From the NCBI GenBank assembly GCA_022478985.1, contig JAKSZP010005576.1:41208-105207 (forward strand): a DNA stretch of 64,000 bases, in the 5' to 3' direction. The notes below the pieces were generated by a model. It was not told the origin of the DNA. It made no database searches and saw only the letters and a list, made by a program, of their open reading frames with translations. The stretch is from Massospora cicadina (Eukaryota; Entomophthoromycota; Entomophthoromycetes; Entomophthorales; Entomophthoraceae). Shown in pieces: positions 56,401-64,000 of this stretch (positions are counted from its first letter, which is position 1; every line of letters begins with the position of its first letter). Made by a program: the position numbers and the translations under genes.

Positions 56401-57225
56401 TTAGGAGGAAGAGCAGTTCTTGTTCTCCACAGAGTCCACATAAAACTTCTCAATGGCAGGCATAAACTGAGGATAAAGACTCTCAATTTCCTCATTGAGA
56501 CCCGTTTCAGCACTAAAGTCAAGTACTTTTGCGGTTGTGGAATCTTTTCCACAAACTATATTTTTCTTTAAATTATTCTCAAAGCCCAGACCTTTGTTGA
56601 TAACCTAATATCTAAATTAAAAATTAATCAAAAAGTTTTAGCAGCCTCTAATTCACCAGATTTCCATTTCTAAGAGGCTTGTCCATCCTCATCTGAAGTG
56701 GCGGCATCTAGTTGGCCAGAGCGCCATTTATAAGGATTTCCATCCTTGTCACCTTTTTTATTAATATCAAGTTTGGCGCATCTGGTTGGCCATGCGCCAT
56801 TAGAAAGGATTTTCATCCTTATCAACATATTTGAAGACATTGGATTTGGAGACATATGGCTGGCTAGAGAGCCATTTACAAGGATTTTTATCCTTGTCAA
56901 CACATTTGGAGACATTGGACTTGGCCGCATCTGGTTTGCCAGAGCACTGTTTATGAGGATCTACAGCCTTGTCGCTGTATTTGGTAACATTAGATTTGGC
57001 AGTTTCTGGTTTCCCAGAGCACCATTTATGAGGATTTACTTCCCTGTCAAAGTCAAGATATTTAATAAAATTAAATTTTAAGGCATCTGATTCGTCAGAA
57101 TGCCATTTTTCAAATCCATTGTGATTGTGCCCATCACCCTTGGCCCTGATCACTGCAATAGCGAATATTAGGACAATGTGGTGGTCAGGCACGCCTTGAC
57201 CGTTACACACTCCTGCAACCTGCAC
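56401..57225 (-). pseudogene. Degenerate gene for a 25-residue tandem-repeat protein
   Basis: On the minus strand, 57225-56800 is open for 141 residues. It has a hydrophobic stretch (HIVLIFAIAVI) near the start, then a first irregular unit (GFEKWHSDESDALKFN), then units of the form NPHKWCSGKPDAAKSNVSKY followed by VDKDK. A 2-bp deletion in the unit at 56724-56797 breaks the frame. Further units continue (PYKWRSGQLDAATSDEDG, KWKSGELEAAK) with an in-frame stop. After a possible acceptor (ATATTAG before 56614), a clean 70-codon stretch reads GLGFENNLKKNIVCGKDST and ends NKNCSSS with a stop at 56401. This may be a spliced last exon. No known family is recognised. A secreted repeat protein is only a guess. 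Confidence 0.5.
56724..57115. repeat. 75-bp tandem repeats (coding-phase minisatellite)
   Basis: The CCATTTATRAGGATTT-like anchor starts at 56724, 56797, 56872, 56947, 57022 and 57103. The spacings are 73, 75, 75, 75 and 81 bp, a 25-codon period with small indels at both ends of the array. Confidence 0.85.
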
Positions 57226-57239
57226 CTCACCCCCTTAGC

Positions 57240-60200
57240 TTGAGTTGTAGACCAGTAATTCACTGTAGGTCCTCAAGACAGAGGTACCTCCATCTGCGCC
57301 ACAGAAGCAGCAGTTGTAGGCATGGTTGGCACACTCTACCCATGAACATACCACATACTAAGAGCTGCATGTTCTGACCCAGGAAAACTTTTGACACCAA
57401 GCTCCATATTACCAAATAATGAGGTAAGACCCTACCTTATGACTACCATAACTCCTTACAATGGGGAGCAGCGCCCCAATCTGAATCCACATCATCATAG
57501 GGTAAGCTTGCCTCTACTAATGAGGAAACAATTGGTTGGGCTCAAAACTTTATGCCCTTATATTCTCAGCAATAAAGTTTATCCCAATAAATGGAATCTA
57601 TCAATCTGTCAAAATATACTCACAAGAGTGATTATAAAAAAGCACCAAGCATTTAACACTTCTAAGCAACCACACTATAATTCAGCCTATTTTGGGAACA
57701 TGTTTTGAGATAATAATGAACCCAGCTCTTATTTACCATTTGATGAAGACAACTCCAAGTTTAAATGGGGCACTCAAACCTAATAGTACCCAATCTGCAT
57801 CCAAGAGCCAATCTTTCTCAGTATCCACCAGAGCACACCAAAAAGTGGAACTCTCAAGCCTAACTAAGCCAACTACCTAAACTAGGACTATTATTGCAAC
57901 TCAAACTAGTCACAATCTTACTAAAGGCGTATTGATGTGTGGCAGAAAACGCTTGACTTAACCTTTAAGGATGAGCCTGAGGAAGCTTTACTATTATGAC
58001 ATTCATCTATAAAGCAATGAAAACTATAATATTGATGGAAAATTTACTGAGGCAGCTCAGGTAGACCATTCTGCCTACATCATATTAGATATCTCATGAG
58101 TCTCCCTCTGATTTTCTGCACATTCTAGCAACTAAAAAGGTCTCATAGGTCACCTTCTCCAAACTATTAGCCACTACGGACCCCAGGCTCTTTAACTAAA
58201 ACTCTACCACAGGATTTATGAAATTTTACTCTGTGCTGGAGAACTTCTGCATCCTCTTGTACTACATCCCAACCCGAAGAGCTTGCACTAGAAGTGGCTC
58301 CTTCATTCTTTACCCAATGTGGCCCTGAACATCAAGACCATTTCTGTTATGGAACCTGCTGATTATAGTAAGACTGATCTTCCAATCTGGGTATGTAACA
58401 ACCCAATGGAAATCCCAGAATGCCAGTGGCATAGCAGTTCTGATAACTTAGAGAAGGGACACCCTATGATCTTGTGGATAATAAATATTAAATAACATAC
58501 CAAAGGCCCCATTGCAGCCATCTGGTTTGCTATAGGGGCAACAGTGGACTTACTGAGGCAACACTAAGGATGGGAGTGGCAGGGAGGATGACCTTTCCTC
58601 CTGGGTTTGGCGGTTGCTGACCCTTGGACTCTGCCCCCAAATTTCCAGGTTCAGTTTCATAGAAATAAGATCCTTAAGATCATTGATATTTTTGTTTCAT
58701 GAAGATGCAATATTGGGTTTATGCATTGAATCAAATTGGCTCAAATTAAATATTGGGAAATCATTGGCGTCATCTTGCACTTGTTGGGGTGTTTCAAAAT
58801 GTAGTAGGTTCCAAAAACATTGTCAGAATGGCAGATCAACATTATCAAAGCTATTTAGGGTGAATTGGCTGTGGAGAAATATCTTTGATAATCAAGAGAC
58901 TGGGCTTCGCATTTTGGTTGCAAAAATGACCATCCCTCGCCCACAAACTACAAGTCAATATTGGTGGGGGAGGAGGCCTCGTTTTACCTGGATCATGCCA
59001 AACTACTGGTGTATCAGTTGTGCAAATTAGTCCAAATATATTAACTATCTCGAGTGAGGGCCAGCAGAACTGTGGGTTGCTCATTGCGCACCAAAACATC
59101 AGCAGGTCTTTGGTCCAATTTTGGCATTTTTGAAAGCCCTTCTGGATCAGTGTATTGGTGAAGCACATCTGAGCCATAGCTTTAATGATCTTGATTAATG
59201 CCTGGCAAGACAATGAATTGATGGATTCGAGTGTCACTCAATGACCATCAGCCTGGAATTCAGATTACGGCTTATTTTGTTGGGTTTAGTAAGAAACTAT
59301 TGGAAAGCAAGGCAGAAACCTCGGAATAAATTTTTAGAATGACCTGATTTATTTATACTTAATAAAAAATGAACCAGTAAGTGCCCTGGGAAGAGCTGTT
59401 ATCTCTTATACTGGGTGGTGTGGAAAGAGATTAGGTGATGGCTTACCTGGGGTGACTGACGTGCCAATGAAAAACAGCCTGGGCTTGTTGGGTTGCCAGC
59501 TAGCTTACGTAAAAGTTCATAGAAGCTCTGGCAACATAACTCCTTGATCCATGGTGGAGGTACTCTCACAGAACCAAACTTGAGCAGATTTGCTTGGATC
59601 AGAGAGGCGGCAGTTTGATTTTGTCATACTCAATCCTGACAATTGATCTAATATTAAATCAAAATAAATTAAGGATAAAATTTCAACTCAGATTGGCTCC
59701 CAAGGGCCTGAAATCTCGTGTTTTTTAGCCCAAACAGGTTTTTCTGACTCAGGTAAGATTTTCTGAGTTTTGGGATCAAGTTAACCAATCTCCAAGGGAT
59801 GGGAGATGGCAGTGTGGAGGATAAGTAAGGGTGGGGTACTGTTGGTGGCCACTAGCCAGGATTAACTCCCTACAAACCCCTTGATCTTATTCACAAGGAA
59901 AGAAGCAGAAAAAGGGGTTTAGTAGGGGAATTAATTGGGGGATAAAGAAGTTACTCAGCGTTGATCAACTCAATGGGCCAAGTCCCCAAGTTTACTAAGG
60001 GCTCCACAGGAGCATTAAGTCACTTCTTTTTTCTGTAAGGGAACTTTTAACGGTCCAACCCAAGAGATTAGGTTTCCAAACTTACAATTTCCCACATGGA
60101 AGTCATTATGAAATGTTTTAAGATTTTGATAATGACCCATATTGGGTGCCCCCAATTTTGTGGTGCGATGCCCTAGGTCACATATAATGAAGTTGCATAG

Positions 60201-60809
60201 CAATTAATAAACCTCTATCTGCCACAGGCTAAGGTTCTAAGCAGATAATTTATCTTACCAGGATGCAGAAGCAATAGCACAACCAACGCAGTGGATACCT
60301 TAACATGACCTTAATCAAGACATCCTTTTTCAAGAGTTAGAAATTGCTCACCTATATGCAGATATAAATTACAAATGCACCAGAGCCTCTCTTCAACATT
60401 AAGAAACCATTAATATCCTAGAACCTGCACCTGTACTTCCAAATGCATGAAATCCACACTAGGCCCACTGCAATGGCCAGTCCTATTTCATGACCACCTG
60501 TGGAAAAAACATATACCAACTTTGATACAGCATGGATGCTCTATTTTCATACAAAAATTATAACACTAGGCTCATAATGGCTAGCAACCTGGGCAATAAA
60601 GGCGCAGAATATCATTAAGTCTACCTCCCTTGAAGCAGATCAAACAAAAATTGTTTGTAGTGTGGATGAAGAGACTATGGACTCAAACTCATTTCTCAGG
60701 GACCCCACGGTGTAGGTTGATAAACAAACTCAGGACTTTTTTCTGCAATATAGTGGAGAAAAAATTATAAGATATATTACCAAATCTACAAACCTAGCTT
60801 TTAGGTATT
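57240..60809. other. Low-similarity region, nothing recognised
   Basis: About 3.6 kb with several short open frames (for example 57391-57708 and 57692-57880 on plus, 58851-59237 on minus, 58614-59030 on plus). None shows a motif I recognise or matches the repeats elsewhere in this window. Some segments have a base composition like decayed coding DNA. A possible short LTR (59278-59641, TGTTGGGTTT...CCTGACA) lacks a matching target duplication. I make no gene call here. Confidence 0.45.
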
Positions 60810-61829
60810 TTATTATGCCCATATTATCCAAATGTTTAGACTACAATAGGCCCTTATTCCCTAGGGGACTAGTCCCACTATTGGATAGAGTTATCAATTT
60901 CAGATGATAATGATTATTTTAGCAAATCTTTCTTTTAAGTATCAGGTAATTCTCAGTGGTTGATTCTTCAGATCAATAAGCTGGATTGCTTAATTGTTGT
61001 TGGGATGATCCTTAATAATAAGTAAGTAAGTAAGTTATCAATTTTAATTTGTTAATTTAAAATCTTCAAATAATTTTTTAAGGATTCTCGCTGATTAATG
61101 GTAGGGGTTTGTGAAGTTGTTGAAGTTCTTGCAAAGTTTATAAAACAACTTCTGGTCTAATTTATGAATGCGGAAAGCATATGTTGATAACCTTGAGAAG
61201 GTTCCAGGGCTAGAAGGCATGATACCCAACTAGCTGGTTGAGAAAAATCTATGATTGTGAGACCCAAGGAGGGTTAATCAAATTGCAATGGACGCCATCT
61301 CCTCAAGTAAGGTGGCAACAGGGGATGGTGCCAAATTCCCTATTTTACTCCCGTTTTTCCTCAAATAAAGTAGAAGATTTAGAAATTACTTTTGTAGTTT
61401 AGACTTTTGTACATTGTTTTTATAGTTGGCTTTTAGGATAAGAGTTTAAGGATATTTTTTTGTCTAAAGTATTTGGTTATTAAAACTTCCACCAGGCTCT
61501 GTATGAAGAGAATAGGGAAGTGTTCCCTAACAGTTTAGCAAAAGAGCAGAGGTAAGAGTTCCCTGCCAATTCAGAGATACCTTCATGTTTAGGAAGGGCG
61601 TGCACCAGTTTAGCGTTGGGCTTCACAATTGACGTGAATTTTATAAAGCTCAAATTAAGTAATAGTCTTCATACTATTACTAACCTAATTCAGTAAATAG
61701 GGATAGTTTAATCAATGCATATTTCAAGAACTTGTGCAGTAGAAGTAGGAGCCAAGGCTAGCATCCAGAAGGTTAAAGTTGGTGCTAATTACTAAGGGTG
61801 ATTGTGCACATAGCTACCAAATTTCTACA
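60810..61829 (+). repeat. Gypsy-5 5' LTR
   Basis: About 1020 bp ending CTACA before the primer-binding site. The left border is set by where the match with 63340 onward begins. The region matching the TATAAATA box of the other LTR reads CCCTATTTTACTC near 61340. Confidence 0.72.
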
Positions 61830-61847
61830 TTAGTGCTCACTACAGGG
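61830..61847 (+). promoter_or_regulatory. Gypsy-5 primer-binding site
   Basis: TTAGTGCTCACTACAGGG follows the 5' LTR and matches the sites in Gypsy-1 and Gypsy-4 except at the TGG start, where one G is A. Confidence 0.68.
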
Positions 61848-61849
61848 AG

Positions 61850-63339
61850 AAGTTTATTTTCAGACCAAGTGATGAAATTTGTGACACACACCAATAAAGA
61901 TGAAGATGAAACTTCAGCTGAAGAGGATTGGACTACAGAAGAAGTAGATTATGACGTTCTTTCAATTAATGAAAAGTTACCAATCAACAAAAACGAACTT
62001 TGACCAGAAAAAACTTATGGATCAAATTGGATGGTCAAGTCAAAACACCACTATCAGAAAAGTGGTATGATTGGATATATTACCGCTCAAAGTTGGGTGA
62101 AGATGCCATAGTGAAATGTGAATCTTGTGATTCCACAAGAGGAGGAATATGATACTTTATGATTTGAGAAAGGGACTTGCAGTCTAGATGCAGAACAATC
62201 TAGCACTTCAAGGGAACCTGTTCTTCCAAACATATGTTTATAATGAAGTTTTAGGCTGGACCAGCTTGGGTTTTAACTTGGTCCGCCGTGAGAAGCCCTG
62301 AGGGACTAAATGAGATCAGAACAAAATGCAATTAATCCAAAGATTGTAGATGAATTTGCTCAATCTTAAATTAGTCAATTTATGAGAGAGGCAAGAAATG
62401 CTGAGAAATATGATCCAACCCAGATAAAATTTGGATAGAGATAACATTACAAAATTAATACTACTGAGTAGGGAATAGTTTTCATATCTATTGGAGGAAT
62501 TAATTCAAGCATTATGGTCAGCAAAAAAATTCAAAAAAATTTATAAAAGATAAAAGTAAATAAGTAAAAGAAAAAGAAAATTGATAAAAAGATAAAAAAA
62601 ATTAATAAAAAATGTAAAAGCTAAAAAAATGAAATGTGATCAAGAAATATTGATTTTAATTTGCCACAGGAAAAAGTATATGGTGGTGTTCCCACCTACC
62701 CAAATGAGTAGGAGGGGAAGATTACAACGGGAAGAATCTCAATAGTTAGCAGGGCCAGCTCAGGTTGCAACTGGTCCACCAGGAAGAAGTCCTAAGGCGC
62801 TTAAGTGAAATATTGGCAGGATCAGGTTGGGCTGAAACTAAATCCTCCAGGAAGGATCCCTTTGAATATATCAGTAATACCAGATCAGGTTGGACTGGAT
62901 CTACTGTGAGTGGTCTCAGGGCACATGAATGGCGAGGAGTCATGGTGAAACCATTCTGGGGTTGTTAGAGGTTGAACAACAAGGTGTCATTGGGAACCCA
63001 TCCTGCAGTTTTGTACAAGTTAAATAAGGAGGAGTCATTGGGAACACGTCCTGGGGTTTGTACAGGTCAATCAGTTCTTTTTTAGCAAGGATGCATGACA
63101 TAGTTCTGGAATGAAATGATGCTGCAGTAACTGCGCTTGAGTGAGGCAGCAGAGAGTAATAAGCAAGAAATAGGGGGCACATTGCTAAAGGTTGGAAAAG
63201 CAGCATTGAGTGTGGATAGAGCCACATTCTGATGAGGTTATTTTAAAGTATGAAGACCATTGACCAAGGCAGCATCGTTTCCCCCAAGTTCTAGTCTTTC
63301 ACTGTTAATCTAGCCAGGCGGAATGATATAATGGGATTT
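61850..63339 (+). pseudogene. Gypsy-5 internal region: gag-like start, no pol
   Basis: An open frame (61779-62003) crosses from LTR to internal DNA and is acidic (DEDETSAEEDWTTEEVDYD). In the continuing sequence a segment WYDWIYYRSKLGEDAIVKCES can be read. No catalytic motif of protease, RT, RNase H or integrase is seen. About 62500-62660 is A-rich. About 62950-63070 has three spaced repeats of a YCTGBRGTTKTGTAC-like unit related to those of Gypsy-1. Confidence 0.55.
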
Positions 63340-64000
63340 TGATATGCCATAAGACCTAAATGCTTAGATTATGATAGGTCCTTATTCACTAGGGGTATTA
63401 GTAACACTAGTGGATATGAGAGTAATTATTTTTCAGATAATAGCTATTGTTCAGCAGAATTGTCCTAATGAATATTAGGTAATTCTCCAAGATGATCCAT
63501 AAGATCGATATGCCAGATTGCTTAATTCTCATTGGGGATGATCCCTCAACAGGAGCAGGTAATTAGGTTGTCAAATTTTAATTTAATTACTTAAATATTT
63601 TGTTTAAGAAAAAAAGGGGTTTGGCTGCGAATACCTGGAAGGTTTGTGGAGTTTTTGAAGTGCTTTCAACGTTTATAAAACAAACTCTGTTTTAATTAAT
63701 GAATGCGGGAAAAACATATATGATAACCTTGAGAAGGTTTAAGGGCTAATAGGCGATGATATCCAATTAGCTCATTGGGGGAAATTTATGGTTGTGCGAC
63801 CCAAGGAAGGCTAATTAAATAACAACAGCCTCCGTCTCCTAAATAAGGCAGCAACACGGGTTGGTGCCAAATTCCCTATAAATACTCTCGTTTTCCCTCA
63901 AATAAAGTAGAAGATTTAGCAATTAGTTTTGTAGTTTAGACTTTTGTACATTGTTTTTATAGTTGGCTTTTAGGATAAGAGATTAAGAATATGATATCCT
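63340..64000 (+). repeat. Gypsy-5 3' LTR, truncated by the window
   Basis: First 660 bp of the LTR. A TATAAATA box (63877-63884) and AATAAA (63901-63906) lie close together. Confidence 0.75.
63877..63884 (+). promoter_or_regulatory. TATA-box-like element in the Gypsy-5 LTR
   Basis: TATAAATA within CCCTATAAATACTC, a plausible core promoter for element transcription. The equivalent site in the 5' LTR is mutated. Confidence 0.45.

Larger units (their letters stand above)
60810..64000 (+). mobile_element. Gypsy-5: pol-less LTR element, cut by the window end
   Basis: The 5' LTR (about 60810-61829) and the start of the 3' LTR (about 63340 to the window end) align over at least 650 bp (GTAGTTTAGACTTTTGTACA, TGATAACCTTGAGAAGGTT and many others). 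The internal part is only about 1.5 kb. It has a primer-binding site like Gypsy-1 and Gypsy-4 and a short gag-like start but no protease, RT or integrase. It therefore depends on another element, or is a large deletion derivative. Its 3' region has the Gypsy-1-type tandem repeats, suggesting Gypsy-1 relatives as partners. Confidence 0.78.

Noticed and set aside
57391..57880. Plus-strand open frames of 105 and 62 codons with many Asn, Pro and His
   Set aside because: There is no recognisable motif, repeat match or splice structure that I can support. Left as unassigned sequence.
58614..59237. Overlapping open frames on both strands, considered as another ORF1-like gene
   Set aside because: Compared by eye with LINE ORF1, ORF1-only proteins and gag, no collinear blocks were found.
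59278..59641. A 364-bp TGTTGGG...CTGACA segment that looks like a solo LTR
   Set aside because: Flanking pentamers (TATTT and ATTGA) do not match and no second copy is present in the window.

Overview
This window is repeat-dominated nuclear DNA from a eukaryote. I found no intact host gene, rRNA, tRNA or CRISPR array. The non-LTR reverse transcriptases (L1-type APE endonuclease, RGLRQGDPLSP block, C-terminal CX2CX7HX4C finger), the CCHC-knuckle ORF1 proteins and a chromodomain gypsy element would fit a large, repeat-rich fungal genome, perhaps an early-diverging one. That taxonomic reading is an inference and is not secure. Almost every coding region is broken by stops and frameshifts.

Layout. 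1-2845: 3' part of a LINE (LINE-A, +). 2846-5297: AT-rich DNA with a MITE (3234-3325) and a tRNA-like SINE (4622-4899). 5298-27022: one old LINE (LINE-B, -) blown apart by later insertions. These are a solo LTR (8574-14361) that was itself hit by a full-length LINE (LINE-C, 8946-14218), a second solo-LTR-like block (about 14497-15517), a full-length gypsy element (Gypsy-1, 16274-25894) that was hit by an ORF1-only retroelement (17737-19621), and a 33-bp poly(A)-tailed micro-insertion (26901-26933). With the insertions removed, LINE-B comes to about 5245 bp against 5273 bp for LINE-C, which supports the reconstruction.

27865-47464: an old chromodomain-type gypsy element (Gypsy-2, +) carrying Gypsy-3 (32407 to about 38403, -), Gypsy-4 (39036-46453, +) and two further micro-insertions. 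Without these inserts it is about 6.1 kb. 49052-55078: three more ORF1-only retroelements, then a second SINE (55207-55492). 56401-57225: a degenerate gene with 75-bp (25-residue) tandem repeats, the only candidate non-transposon gene. 57.2-60.8 kb: nothing recognised. About 60810 to the window end: Gypsy-5, a pol-less LTR element whose 3' LTR runs off the window.

How the parts relate. The three LINE copies supply the only visible target-primed reverse-transcription machinery. Three ORF1-only elements (17.7, 49.1 and 51.9 kb) encode an ORF1-like CCHC protein but no endonuclease or reverse transcriptase. They end in the same 3' tail as the LINEs and carry 15-18 bp target-site duplications, so they look like non-autonomous partners mobilised in trans, comparable to HAL1 in mammals. 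The fourth (54.1-55.1 kb) has a different, poly(A)-tailed 3' end, and that same 3' end makes up the 20-46 bp micro-insertions. Differences between paired LTRs are mostly CG/TG/CA changes, suggesting the repeats were CpG-methylated.
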